From Actinomycetota bacterium (GTDB lineage: Bacteria > Actinomycetota > Acidimicrobiia > Acidimicrobiales > BP-101): DNA of 13,749 bases. Shown here piece by piece: positions 5,386-13,308 of this stretch. Location of the stretch: contig JAUTXA010000027.1 in assembly GCA_030838265.1 (NCBI GenBank), forward strand, positions 1 to 13,749. The letters are read 5' to 3'. Position 1 is the first letter of the stretch, and every line of letters begins with the position of its first letter. A program made the position numbers and the translations under genes. The notes beneath the pieces were generated by a model. The model was not told the origin of the DNA, did no database searches, and saw only the letters and a list, made by a program, of their open reading frames with translations.

Positions 5386-6879
5386 TCAGGGCTCACGCCA
5401 GCGCCTACCGTCCCGCTCCAACAGATGATCGGCCTCGGGCGGTCCCCAGGTGCCCGCCGGGTAGGTCGCGAGGGTGACGTCGGGGCTCTGCCAGGCCTCG
5501 AGCACAGGCTCGACGATCCGCCAGGCCTGCTCGACCTCGTCGCTGCGGATGAACAGCGTCGGGTCGCCGGTCATGGCGTCGAGGAGGAGGCGCTCATAGG
5601 CGTCGGGCGGCTCCTCGGCGAACGACTCCCGGTACGAGAAGTCCATGGTGACGTCGCGCACCGTGAAGGCCTGACCCGGGACCTTGGCCCCGAAGCGAAG
5701 GGTGATCCCCTCGTCGGGCTGGATGCGCACGCTGAGGGCGTTGGGGTGAAGGCCCGTGGTCTCGCTCGAGGCGAATGGAAGGTGGGGCACTCCCTTGAAC
5801 TCCATGGCCACCTCGGTGACGCGGTGGGGGAGTCGCTTGCCGGTTCGGATGTAGAAGGGCACGCCGGCCCACCGCCAGTTGTCGATCTGCAGCTTGGCCG
5901 CCATGAAGGTCTCCGTGCGGCTGTCGCGGGCGACATCCTCCTCGTCGTGGTAGCCGACAACCTCCTTTCCGTCGACCGTGCCGGCCACGTACTGACCGCG
6001 GATGACCTCGTTGCCCACCTTGTCGGGCGTGAGGATGTCGACGGCCCGCAGCAGCTTCACCTTCTCGTCGCGGATGCCCTGCGGGTCGATCGTCGCCGGG
6101 GGCTCCATGGCGGTGATGGCCAGCACCTGAAGCAGATGGTTCTGCACGATGTCGCGCAAGGCGCCCGCCGTCTCGTAGAAGCCGCCGCGGTGACCGACGC
6201 CCAGCTCCTCGGCCACCGTGATCTGGACGGAGTCGACGTAGCGGCGGTTCCAGATGGGCTCGAAGATGGCATTGGCGAAGCGCAGGGCCAGGACGTTCTG
6301 GACTGTCTCCTTCCCCAGGTAGTGATCGATCCGGTACACCTGCTCCTCGGCGAACACGGCGTGGACCTGCTGGTCGAGCTGGCGGGCGCTGGAGAGGTCG
6401 CGGCCGAAGGGCTTCTCGATCACGATGCGGACGAAGCCGTCCTCGGACTTCGGCCTGTTCATCCCGTGGCGGCCCATGGCCTCGACCACAGGGGGAACGA
6501 CGGACGGGACAGTCGCCATGTAGTGGACTCGGTTGCAGCTCGTCCCCCGGCTGGCGTCCAGCTCGTCGAGCACCTTGGCCAGGGCATCGAAGGTGTCGTC
6601 GTGGGCGTAGTCGCCGGCGACGTAGCGAAACCCGGCCACCATGTCCCGCCAGGCCGGGCCTGCGTCGGGGGTGGCCTCGAGGACGCGCTGCCGGAAGTCC
6701 TCGTCGTCCATCTCGGTGCGGGCCACACCGACCACCGCGAACCCGTCCACCAGCGAGCCGCGCTCGGCGGCCGAGGCCAGGCCCGGCATCAGCTTTCGAC
6801 TGGTGAGGTCGCCCGACGCGCCGAACACGATGAGGGCAGTCGGCGGCGCCTTCCGGCGACCGGCGGCGTCAGCGGCCAC
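5386..6879 (-). CDS. zwf: Glucose-6-phosphate 1-dehydrogenase
   Basis: A 497-residue cytosolic enzyme that oxidises glucose-6-phosphate to 6-phosphogluconolactone with NAD(P)+, the entry to the oxidative pentose phosphate pathway. The dinucleotide-binding Rossmann motif GASGDLTSRKL is at 20-30, EKPFGRDL at 155-162, and the substrate-binding active-site signature RIDHYLGKETVQN at 183-195. Full-length family features continue through GVPFYIRTGKRLP, IQPDEGITLRFGAKVPG and DAYERLLLDAMTGDPTLFIRSDEVE. The start is GTG 6879, 6 bases after the pgi stop codon, with no separate promoter visible, so it is read through from tkt-tal-pgi. In many actinobacteria zwf is followed by opcA, a G6PDH assembly factor, and then pgl. 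Here pgl follows directly and opcA is absent from the window. Confidence 0.97.
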   Translation of the reverse strand: MAADAAGRRKAPPTALIVFGASGDLTSRKLMPGLASAAERGSLVDGFAVVGVARTEMDDEDFRQRVLEATPDAGPAWRDMVAGFRYVAGDYAHDDTFDALAKVLDELDASRGTSCNRVHYMATVPSVVPPVVEAMGRHGMNRPKSEDGFVRIVIEKPFGRDLSSARQLDQQVHAVFAEEQVYRIDHYLGKETVQNVLALRFANAIFEPIWNRRYVDSVQITVAEELGVGHRGGFYETAGALRDIVQNHLLQVLAITAMEPPATIDPQGIRDEKVKLLRAVDILTPDKVGNEVIRGQYVAGTVDGKEVVGYHDEEDVARDSRTETFMAAKLQIDNWRWAGVPFYIRTGKRLPHRVTEVAMEFKGVPHLPFASSETTGLHPNALSVRIQPDEGITLRFGAKVPGQAFTVRDVTMDFSYRESFAEEPPDAYERLLLDAMTGDPTLFIRSDEVEQAWRIVEPVLEAWQSPDVTLATYPAGTWGPPEADHLLERDGRRWREP

Positions 6880-6885
6880 CGAAGC

Positions 6886-8232
6886 TCACGCGATCTCGGA
6901 CAGGTCGTCGACCGCGACCCGCAGCACCCGCCGATCATGGGTCACCAGGCTCTGATGGTCACCGATGGCCTGAGCCGCGATAAGGGTGCCGAAGTCATAC
7001 GGGTGCTCAGGGATGGGCAGTTCGGCGGTCGGGTTCCGCGCCACGATCTGCACGGCCACCACCTCGTTCGGACCGCCCTTGTGCAGCTGGCCCGTCGAGT
7101 GGAGGAAGCGAGGTCCGTAGCCGGCGGTGACGGCCACACCGCCGAGGCCGTCGCGCACCGTCCGGCGCAAGCGCTCGAGGGCGTCCTCCTGGCCGTAGGG
7201 CAGGTAGGCCTGGATCGACACGTAGTCGCCGGGACGGACGTGGCCCTCGAGCCACGAGCTCACCGTCGCCGGGTCGTCGCTCGCCGTCCGGGGCAGCGGG
7301 AGGGCGTCGAGCACCTTGGCCGTGTTGTTCTTCGACTCGGTCACGTTGGGCTCGTCGAAGGGATCGATGCCGAGGACGTGGCCGGCCACCGCGGTGGCGA
7401 CCTCCCACTTGTAAAACTCGGCGGCCAGGTCGAGCGGGTCGTCGACTTCGAGGGCGACGACGTGGCGATCGGTCCCCGTCTCGACCTCAGTCGTCGGCAC
7501 CGGGACGCACCCCGTGCCCTGCTTCCCGGTGGATTCGGCGATCAGCTGCTCGACCCAGAGGCCGAAGGCGGCAAAGGCCTCGGGCACGACGATGGTGATC
7601 TTGTCCCGCCCTTCCTGCGCGGCCTGGCCCATGGCCAGGCCCAGCTCGACGGCTCCGTCCCGATCGGCGGCCAGGGCCCGCTCGCAGATGGCGGCCAGGT
7701 CGTAGCCGAGGAGGGCGGCGGGGACCATGCCGAAGTACGACAGGACCGAGTAGCGCCCGCCGATGTCGGCCTGGTTCTCGAAGACGCGGTGAAAGCCGCG
7801 CTCCTGCCCCAAGGCGGCGAGGGGTGTGCCGGGGTCGGTGATGGCCGCGTAGCGGGTCGGGTCGGGCACCCGGGCCCAGCAGTGGGCGAGCAGGGCGTTG
7901 GGCTCGAGCGTCGTCCCCGACTTCGACGAGACGACGAAGAAGGAGTCGCCCAAGGGGGTCTCGAGCACCGTCGCCGGATCGGTCGTGTCGAGGACGACGA
8001 GGCGGTCTGAGTCGATCGCGGCCCGCAGCACCTCGGGACCCAGTGAGGACCCGCCCATCCCGAGCAGCACCACCCGTTCGCGATCGATGCTGTCGGCCCA
8101 CGCCCTCAGGTCGGCGGCCTCCTCGGCCATGCGCCGGGGCACGTCGAGCCACCCGAGGCGGTTGGCCGAGACATTGCCCTCGGGCCACAGCGACGCATCC
8201 CGCGCCTCGAGCCGGGAGAGGAGGTCGCTCAC
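6886..8232 (-). CDS. pgi: Glucose-6-phosphate isomerase, short form
   Basis: A 448-residue cytosolic isomerase interconverting glucose-6-phosphate and fructose-6-phosphate. The sugar-isomerase (SIS) motifs are clear: GMGGSSLGPEVLR (58-70), the phosphate-binding SSKSGTTLEPN (102-112), DIGGRYSVLS (156-165), ESTGKQGTG (233-241) with the catalytic-region Glu233, DEPNVTESKN (293-302), and the C-terminal HSTGQLHKGGPN (378-389) with the conserved lysine K385. It is about 100 residues shorter than the E. coli enzyme and resembles the PGI half of known bifunctional transaldolase/PGI proteins. GTG 8232 was chosen because it overlaps the tal stop codon (GTGA, 8232-8229) and starts right at the conserved region; longer upstream frames run inside tal and encode low-complexity antisense-like sequence. 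The overlap implies translational coupling with tal. Confidence 0.93.
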   Translation of the reverse strand: MSDLLSRLEARDASLWPEGNVSANRLGWLDVPRRMAEEAADLRAWADSIDRERVVLLGMGGSSLGPEVLRAAIDSDRLVVLDTTDPATVLETPLGDSFFVVSSKSGTTLEPNALLAHCWARVPDPTRYAAITDPGTPLAALGQERGFHRVFENQADIGGRYSVLSYFGMVPAALLGYDLAAICERALAADRDGAVELGLAMGQAAQEGRDKITIVVPEAFAAFGLWVEQLIAESTGKQGTGCVPVPTTEVETGTDRHVVALEVDDPLDLAAEFYKWEVATAVAGHVLGIDPFDEPNVTESKNNTAKVLDALPLPRTASDDPATVSSWLEGHVRPGDYVSIQAYLPYGQEDALERLRRTVRDGLGGVAVTAGYGPRFLHSTGQLHKGGPNEVVAVQIVARNPTAELPIPEHPYDFGTLIAAQAIGDHQSLVTHDRRVLRVAVDDLSEIA

Positions 8233-9326
8233 GAGCCGTTGGCGAGGGCGTTGGCCTTGTCGGTCAGGCTCTGGAGGAGCTCGTCGAACGACTTGGTGAA
8301 GGCCGCCACCCCCTCGTCCTCGAGGACCTTGGCCACGTCGTCCATGTCGACACCGACGTCGTGCAGCGACGCGAGGGTGCGCTCGGCCTCGTCGACCCCG
8401 TCCTCGATGCGGTCGGAGACGGTGCCGTGGTCCTCGAGGGCGGTCAGGGTCGCGTCGGGGACGGTGTTGACGGTGTCCGGGCCCATCAGCGGCTCGACGT
8501 AGAGCAGGTCGGGATAGGCAGGGTTCTTGGTCGAGGTCGACGCCCACAGCGGCCGTTGGAGGCGGGCCCCTTGGGCGGCCAAGGCCTCCCACCGCTCGCC
8601 CGTGAAGCGTTGCCGGAACAGCCGGTAGGCCAGCTTGGCCTGGGCGACGGCCGCCTTCCCGCGCAGCGCCAGGGCCTCAGGCGAGCCGATGGCGTCGAGG
8701 CGGCGGTCGACCTCGGTGTCGACCCGGCTTACGAAGAACGAGGCCACGCTGGCCACGCTGGCCAGGTCGCCCTGGCAGGCCTCGAGCCCGCTCAGGTAGG
8801 CCTCGATGACATCGGCGTAGCGATCGAGCCCAAAGATCAAGGTGATGTTGATGCTGCGGCCCTCACCGATCATCTGGCTGATGGCGGGGATGCCTGCCGC
8901 CGTGGCCGGGATCTTGACCAGGAGGTTGGGCTCGGCGATCTGGGTGTGGAACCGGCGGGCATCGGCGGCCGTGCCCTCGGTGTCGTGGGCCAGGGCGGGC
9001 GAGACCTCGAGCGACACGAAGCCGTCGGTGCCATCGCTGCTGTCGTAGACGGGCCGCAGGACCCGCAGGGCGTTGGTGATGTCGTCGATGACCAGACCCC
9101 AGTACGCCTCCTCGACCGAGCCCTTCTTGATGAGGTCGGCGAACTCGGCGTCGTAGTCGTCGCCGCCGGCGATGGCCTTTTGGAAGATGGTCGGGTTCGA
9201 GGTGACACCGCGCACGCCCTCGGCCACCAGCGTCGCCAGCCTGCCCTCCTTGAGGTACGACCGCTTCAGGTTGTCGATCCAGATGCTCTGTCCGACCTGG
9301 TCGTACAGCTCCGCCGCCTTGGTCAC
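8229..9326 (-). CDS. tal: Transaldolase
   Basis: A 365-residue cytosolic enzyme of the non-oxidative pentose phosphate pathway, moving a dihydroxyacetone unit from sedoheptulose-7-phosphate to glyceraldehyde-3-phosphate. It has the longer form common in actinobacteria. Visible motifs are SIWIDNLKRSYL (14-25), GVTSNPTIFQKAI (40-52), DGFVSLEVSP (101-110), NLLVKIPAT (134-142) with Schiff-base Lys138, INITLIFGLDRY, and ASVASFFVSRVDTEVD followed later by WASTSTKNPAYPD. Catalytic residues appear intact. The start GTG 9326 overlaps the tkt stop codon as GTGA (9326-9323), and its own stop overlaps the pgi start in the same way. It therefore depends on ribosomes from tkt and passes them on to pgi. Confidence 0.96.
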   Translation of the reverse strand: MTKAAELYDQVGQSIWIDNLKRSYLKEGRLATLVAEGVRGVTSNPTIFQKAIAGGDDYDAEFADLIKKGSVEEAYWGLVIDDITNALRVLRPVYDSSDGTDGFVSLEVSPALAHDTEGTAADARRFHTQIAEPNLLVKIPATAAGIPAISQMIGEGRSINITLIFGLDRYADVIEAYLSGLEACQGDLASVASVASFFVSRVDTEVDRRLDAIGSPEALALRGKAAVAQAKLAYRLFRQRFTGERWEALAAQGARLQRPLWASTSTKNPAYPDLLYVEPLMGPDTVNTVPDATLTALEDHGTVSDRIEDGVDEAERTLASLHDVGVDMDDVAKVLEDEGVAAFTKSFDELLQSLTDKANALANGS

Positions 9327-11332
9327 GCGTCCTCGCTCTCGTCGTCGCTCTCGTCGTCCTCCTCAAAGGAGCCCAGCAGCTCGCGGGCCCGATCGGCCAC
9401 GTTCTCGGGGGTGAAGCCGAGCTTGGCCAGCGCCTCGTCCCCCGGCGCCGAGGCGCCGAAGCGGTCGATCGACACCGAGTCATCGGCCCACTGGCTCCAG
9501 CCGAACGACGCCGCGGCCTCGACGGCCAGGGCCGGGACATCGGAAGGAAGGATGTCCTCCTGGTAGTCCTCGTCGGTTCGCTCGAAGAGCTCCCACGAGG
9601 GCATCGACACCACGCGGGCCATGATCCCCTCGGTGGCCAGGATGTCGGCCGCACCCACGCAGACATGGACCTCGCTGCCCGTGCCGATGAGCACCAGGTC
9701 AGGATCGGGCCCGACGTCGGCCAGGATGTAGGCCCCCTTCGCCACCTCGTCGATGCGGTCGGCAGTGCCGTCGAGGACGGGGAGCTTCTGGCGGCTGAGG
9801 AGCAGCGCCACCGGCCCGTTGCCGTTGAGGGCGCTCCGCCAGGCGTGGGCCGTCTCGTTTGCGTCGGCGGGCCGGATGACCACGAGGTCGGGCGTGGCCC
9901 GCATGGTGGCGATCTGCTCGATGGGCTGGTGGGTCGGTCCGTCCTCGCCCAAGCCCACGGAGTCGTGGGTCCACGAGTAAACGACCTTGGCCTCGCTGAT
10001 GGCGGCGAGGCGAACGGCGCCCCGCATGTAGTCGGAGAAATTGAAGAAGGTGCCGCCGACGGGGACGGCGCCGCCGTGCAGGGCCATCCCGTTCATGATC
10101 CCGCCCATGCCGTGCTCCCGGACCCCGAAGTGGATGAGGCGGCCGGCCGGGTCCTCGCGGCTCTGCACGCCGTGGTCCTTCAGCTGGGTGCCCGTGTTGC
10201 CCGTGAGGTCGGCGCCGCCCGCCATGAGCGAGGGGAACACGTCGGCAATGGCGTTGATGCAGTCGCCGCTGGCAATCCGCGTCGCCACCTCGTCGCCCGC
10301 GACCCAACTCGGCAGCTTGGCCTCCCAGCCCGAGACTCCTGTGCCCTTCCAGCACAGCTCGAGCTCGGCCTTGTCGCCGCTCCACGAGGCGAAGCGCGAC
10401 TCCCAATCCTTGCGCATGGCCTCGCCGCGGGGGATGCACTGGCGGTAGAGGTCGACCACCTCTTGCGGCACCCAGAAGTCCTCGTCGGCGGGAAGACCGA
10501 GGATCTCCTTGGTCGCGGCGATCTCCTCGGGCTTGAAAGGCGAGCCGTGAGCTTCGTGGTCGTCGGTCATGTGTGGCGCCGGGTACGCGATGTGGCTGCG
10601 CAGGATGATCATGCTGGGCCGGTCCTCGACGGCCATGCCCCGTCGCAGGGCGGCCTCGAGGGCCGCGGTGTCGTTGGCCACCTCACCGATGTTGTCGACG
10701 TGCCAGCCGTAGGCCTCGAACCGAAGGGCGGCGTTGTCGCTCAACGACAGCTCGGTCGGCCCGTCGATCGAGATGTGGTTGTCGTCGTAGACGTAGATCA
10801 GCTTGCCGAGGCCGAGGTGGCCGGCGAGGGACGCGGCCTCGTGGCTGATGCCTTCCTCGAGGTCGCCGTCACTGCAGAGGACGAACGTGTGGTGATCGAC
10901 GACCTCGGGGCTGAAGCGCGATCGCAGGTAGCGCTCGGCGATGCCCATGCCGACGCCGTTGGCGAAGCCCTGCCCGAGGGGCCCGGTCGTGACCTCGACA
11001 CCGGTGGTGTGATGCACCTCCGGATGACCGGGGGTGGCGCTGCCCCACTGGCGGAAGTCCTTGATGTCGTCGAGCGTCAGGCCGTAGCCGGTGAGATAGA
11101 GCATCGAGTACAGCAAGATCGAGGCGTGGCCGCAGCTGAGGATGAAGCGGTCGCGGTCGGGCCAGTCGGGCGCCGACGGGTCGTGGCGCATCACCTTGGT
11201 CCAGAGCACGTGAGCGAGCGGCGCCAGCGCCATCGCCGTGCCGGGGTGGCCCGAGTTGGCCTTGCGGGGAGCATCCATGGCCAAGCCTCGGATGACGTTG
11301 ATCCCTTGCTGCTCGAGGTCGGCGTCGCTCAT
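9323..11332 (-). CDS. tkt: Transketolase
   Basis: A 669-residue thiamine-diphosphate enzyme moving two-carbon ketol units between sugar phosphates. The TPP domain carries KANSGHPGTAMALAPLAHVL (24-43), FILSCGHASILLYSMLYLTG (63-82), GPLGQGFANGVG (117-128) and the Mg/TPP motif SDGDLEEG (154-161) followed by DDNHISIDG. The pyrimidine domain has FGVREHGMGGIMNGMALHGG and THDSVGLGEDGPTHQPIEQ, and a typical C-terminal domain follows. The last 14 or so residues are an unusual acidic tail (EEDDESDDESEDA) encoded by near-repeats of a DES unit at 9327-9365. I chose ATG 11332 because MSDADLEQQGINVIRGLAMD matches the family N-terminus and a TAGGGT element lies 7 bases before it; a GTG at 11350 would add only 6 residues. 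It is the first gene of the pentose phosphate operon. Confidence 0.97.
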   Translation of the reverse strand: MSDADLEQQGINVIRGLAMDAPRKANSGHPGTAMALAPLAHVLWTKVMRHDPSAPDWPDRDRFILSCGHASILLYSMLYLTGYGLTLDDIKDFRQWGSATPGHPEVHHTTGVEVTTGPLGQGFANGVGMGIAERYLRSRFSPEVVDHHTFVLCSDGDLEEGISHEAASLAGHLGLGKLIYVYDDNHISIDGPTELSLSDNAALRFEAYGWHVDNIGEVANDTAALEAALRRGMAVEDRPSMIILRSHIAYPAPHMTDDHEAHGSPFKPEEIAATKEILGLPADEDFWVPQEVVDLYRQCIPRGEAMRKDWESRFASWSGDKAELELCWKGTGVSGWEAKLPSWVAGDEVATRIASGDCINAIADVFPSLMAGGADLTGNTGTQLKDHGVQSREDPAGRLIHFGVREHGMGGIMNGMALHGGAVPVGGTFFNFSDYMRGAVRLAAISEAKVVYSWTHDSVGLGEDGPTHQPIEQIATMRATPDLVVIRPADANETAHAWRSALNGNGPVALLLSRQKLPVLDGTADRIDEVAKGAYILADVGPDPDLVLIGTGSEVHVCVGAADILATEGIMARVVSMPSWELFERTDEDYQEDILPSDVPALAVEAAASFGWSQWADDSVSIDRFGASAPGDEALAKLGFTPENVADRARELLGSFEEDDESDDESEDA

Positions 11333-11339
11333 GAGCGTC

Positions 11340-11345
11340 ACCCTA
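11340..11345 (-). promoter_or_regulatory. Candidate -10 element for leaderless tkt operon transcript
   Basis: On the minus strand GGTAGGGT is followed by 7 bases and the tkt ATG (11332), matching the arrangement at four other genes here. It lies in the 42-base gap after the FIST gene. No clear -35 is visible. AGGG could alternatively be read as a weak Shine-Dalgarno. Confidence 0.4.
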
Positions 11346-11374
11346 CCCACCCGCGCGACGGCTCCCGCCCCGGG

Positions 11375-12526
11375 TCAGCGGCGGCGGAAGAGGGCGAGGC
11401 TGGCGGTGTGGCCATGGACGAAGTTGTGCCGGCCGACGGGGCCGAACTCGCCGGCCGCGAAGAAGCCGGCGACCGGCGCTCGCTCGAGGGCCTCGGCCAC
11501 CACCGCGGCGTCGTGGTGTGGCGCGTCGAAGAGGCGGGTGCCCCGGCCGTTGCAGGTGAAGACGAGGGCCGACTCGGCGTCGTGGCCGGCCAGCGATCGG
11601 CGAAGGTCATCGTCGGCCGAGAGGGCATCTCGCACGTGGTACTGCACCGTGGTGCCGACCTCGATCACGTCGGCCACATGGATGGCGCCCGTCGCCCGGT
11701 CGGCGCCCGTGACGCCACGAATCAGGAAGTCGCCGGGTCCGTAGTCGAGCTTCTGCTCGTCGACGACGACGCCGAGGAACAGGCCACGGTTGATCAGCTC
11801 GAGGTCCTCGGCGGGCAGCCCGTCGCTGACGAGCTGCTCGAGGCGCTGCATGGCGGGCTGGCCCCCGAGCTCGATGACGGCATCACCCTCGGCTTTCGTC
11901 ACGGTGTACGGCGACCCGATGGCGCGGCAGCCCTGCGACACCACCGAGGCGATCGATGCGTCCTGGCTCAGGATGACCCCGACCGCACCGGCTGTGACCA
12001 CCCGGTCATCGACCAAGAGGCGGTTGCCCCCGGGGCCCCGGGCCGCCGAGGCGTTGCCCCCCAGGACGGGAAAGCCAGGCCGCAGCTGGTCGATGCCCTT
12101 GAAGAACGCCTCAGCGGGGAAGCTGAAGGGGTCGGCAAAGAGAAGCAGCGACTGAGGCTCGAACGGAGGGTGGGCGGGCCAGCCGGTCAAGCCGGTGCCA
12201 TCGGCCGTGCGCACCAGTCGGAGGTGCACCGGCGTCACCGGCCCCACGTGCCCGGCCCACACGACGATGGCGGCCGACCCCTCGACTTCCCACCCGTTGG
12301 CCAGCACCGACTCGGCCGCGCAGCCCACGAGCACCGTGGGGGCGAGGATCGATCGCACCGCGGCGCCCACATCCTCGAGGGCGCCGGCGTGGCCGGCCGT
12401 GACGAACACGGCGGCCAGATCCGGCGCTCCACCGATCTGCTCGAGTACCTGCCCGGCCGCCTCGCCCACGGCGTGGGCGGTGACCGGGTGCTCGGAGATG
12501 GCCGACGCGAACGCCGCTTCCCGCAT
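11375..12526 (-). CDS. FIST N- and C-domain protein (putative small-molecule sensor)
   Basis: A 383-residue soluble protein with a FIST_N domain (about 35-225) followed by a FIST_C domain (about 226-370). Diagnostic stretches are VLVGCAAESVLANGWEVEG (65-83), FPVLGGNASA (152-161), VVSQGCRAIGSPYTVTKAEG (195-214) and LVFTCNGRGTRLF (321-333) near the C-terminus, then VAGFFAAGEFGPVG. FIST domains are proposed ligand sensors, possibly for amino acids, and are often attached to or beside signalling modules. None is attached or adjacent here, so the partner is unknown. There is no signal peptide or membrane segment. ATG 12526 lies 16 bases after the preceding gene and 7 bases after TACCGT, with no Shine-Dalgarno sequence, pointing to its own leaderless transcript. 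It is followed by tkt after 42 bases. Confidence 0.9.
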   Translation of the reverse strand: MREAAFASAISEHPVTAHAVGEAAGQVLEQIGGAPDLAAVFVTAGHAGALEDVGAAVRSILAPTVLVGCAAESVLANGWEVEGSAAIVVWAGHVGPVTPVHLRLVRTADGTGLTGWPAHPPFEPQSLLLFADPFSFPAEAFFKGIDQLRPGFPVLGGNASAARGPGGNRLLVDDRVVTAGAVGVILSQDASIASVVSQGCRAIGSPYTVTKAEGDAVIELGGQPAMQRLEQLVSDGLPAEDLELINRGLFLGVVVDEQKLDYGPGDFLIRGVTGADRATGAIHVADVIEVGTTVQYHVRDALSADDDLRRSLAGHDAESALVFTCNGRGTRLFDAPHHDAAVVAEALERAPVAGFFAAGEFGPVGRHNFVHGHTASLALFRRR

Positions 12527-12533
12527 GGCGATG

Positions 12534-12539
12534 ACGGTA
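12534..12539 (-). promoter_or_regulatory. Candidate -10 element for leaderless FIST gene
   Basis: On the minus strand GCTACCGT is followed by 7 bases and the ATG at 12526. It sits in the 16-base gap between the 250-aa gene and the FIST gene, where no Shine-Dalgarno sequence is present. No clear -35 is visible. Confidence 0.35.
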
Positions 12540-12542
12540 GCC

Positions 12543-13295
12543 CTAGTCCTCCGAGGGCTCGGCGAAGCGGCGTCGCAGCAGGTCGCTCAGTGTCTTCAGC
12601 TCGTCGGGTCCGAGCGTCGAGCCCTGGCTCCAACCCTCGTGGACGGCCTTGAAGCGAGCCAGGTCACCCTCGTCGAGCAGCTCCGCGGGGTCGTCCTCGC
12701 TGCCCACCACGATCTGCACGTGTCGGGCCCCGCCCCGGCCGCGCCGGCGTCCGCCCCGGGGACGTAGGTCGTCATCGTCGCTCTCGACCGCCTCGAGGTC
12801 GCCCCCGCGGATGCGGAAGGTGCGGACCTCGACCTTGCCTTCGTCCTCTTCGTCCTCGCGCCGCGCCTCGGGGTCGAAGCCATCGGCTGCGGCCTCGACC
12901 AGCTCGTCGAGGCTGAAGCGGGTGAACTCTTTCCGCAGCACCTCCTCGAGCTGCGGGTGCCGGGCCGTCACCGCCTTGTAGGTCAGCACCGAGAGGGCAA
13001 AGCTCACGGGCCCTGACTCGGCTCGGGGCCCGTCGTCGCCGAGATCGTCGCCCACCTCGGCAGCCAGGCGATCGAGGGCGCTCGTGGTCGGCATGATGCG
13101 GGCCGCGAACTCATCGCCCCGAACCCGGCGCCGGCGTCGCGGCCGGCGCATCCCTCGCCCGTCGACGATCTCGATGGGCCGGTCGCCGCCACCCACCTCG
13201 TCGATGAAGGCCTGGAACGCCTTCGACGCCCCGCCCATCTCCTCTTTGAGCGTCTTGAGCTGCTCGTCCTTGACGTACACCGTCACCTTTGCCAT
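12543..13295 (-). CDS. Uncharacterised 250-aa protein with ribbon-helix-helix-like N-terminus
   Basis: I do not recognise this protein as a named family. Residues 1-34 (MAKVTVYVKDEQLKTLKEEM, then GGASKAFQAFIDEV) look like a beta strand plus two helices, as in ribbon-helix-helix DNA-binding proteins and antitoxins. There follow a strongly basic patch RRPRRRRRVRG (50-60), a helical middle (70-138) containing SFALSVLTYKAVTARHPQLEEVLRKEF, acidic patches (DEEDEG 148-153; ESDDDD 171-176), a second basic patch RGGRRRGRGG (180-189), and a helical C-terminus (200-250). No signal peptide or membrane segment is seen. ATG 13295 is firmly placed by GGGAGG 6 bases upstream, so the gene does not extend further upstream. 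A promoter overlapped by a perfect palindrome precedes it. DNA or nucleic-acid binding and autoregulation are plausible but are inference only. Confidence 0.8.
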   Translation of the reverse strand: MAKVTVYVKDEQLKTLKEEMGGASKAFQAFIDEVGGGDRPIEIVDGRGMRRPRRRRRVRGDEFAARIMPTTSALDRLAAEVGDDLGDDGPRAESGPVSFALSVLTYKAVTARHPQLEEVLRKEFTRFSLDELVEAAADGFDPEARREDEEDEGKVEVRTFRIRGGDLEAVESDDDDLRPRGGRRRGRGGARHVQIVVGSEDDPAELLDEGDLARFKAVHEGWSQGSTLGPDELKTLSDLLRRRFAEPSED

Positions 13296-13301
13296 AGCAG
13301 G

Positions 13302-13307
13302 CCTCCC
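13302..13307 (-). promoter_or_regulatory. Shine-Dalgarno GGGAGG fixing the start of the 250-aa gene
   Basis: GGGAGG on the minus strand is 6 bases from ATG 13295. It rules out the longer reading that would begin at 13523 and would run through the divergent tetR start. Confidence 0.75.
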
Positions 13308-13308
13308 T

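Noticed and set aside
5386..6879. F420-dependent glucose-6-phosphate dehydrogenase (Fgd), suggested by nearby fbiC
   Set aside because: The sequence has the NAD(P)-type Zwf motifs GASGDLT and RIDHYLGK, not the luciferase-like fold of Fgd.
5425..8010. 861-codon plus-strand open frame opposite zwf and pgi
   Set aside because: It runs antisense to two clearly conserved enzymes and has the same compositional pattern as other antisense frames, with no motif.
8233..8592. N-terminal extension of pgi to a start at 8592
   Set aside because: The extra ~120 residues are arginine/proline-rich sequence read out of frame through tal. The GTG at 8232 overlapping the tal stop gives a complete short PGI.
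8741..8770. Short direct repeat (GCCACGCTG twice) inside tal
   Set aside because: It encodes the normal ASVASF stretch of transaldolase and needs no separate explanation.
9665..12652. 995-codon plus-strand open frame opposite tkt and the FIST gene
   Set aside because: It spans several unrelated genes and their boundaries in antisense, has no domain, and its length is explained by third-position GC bias.
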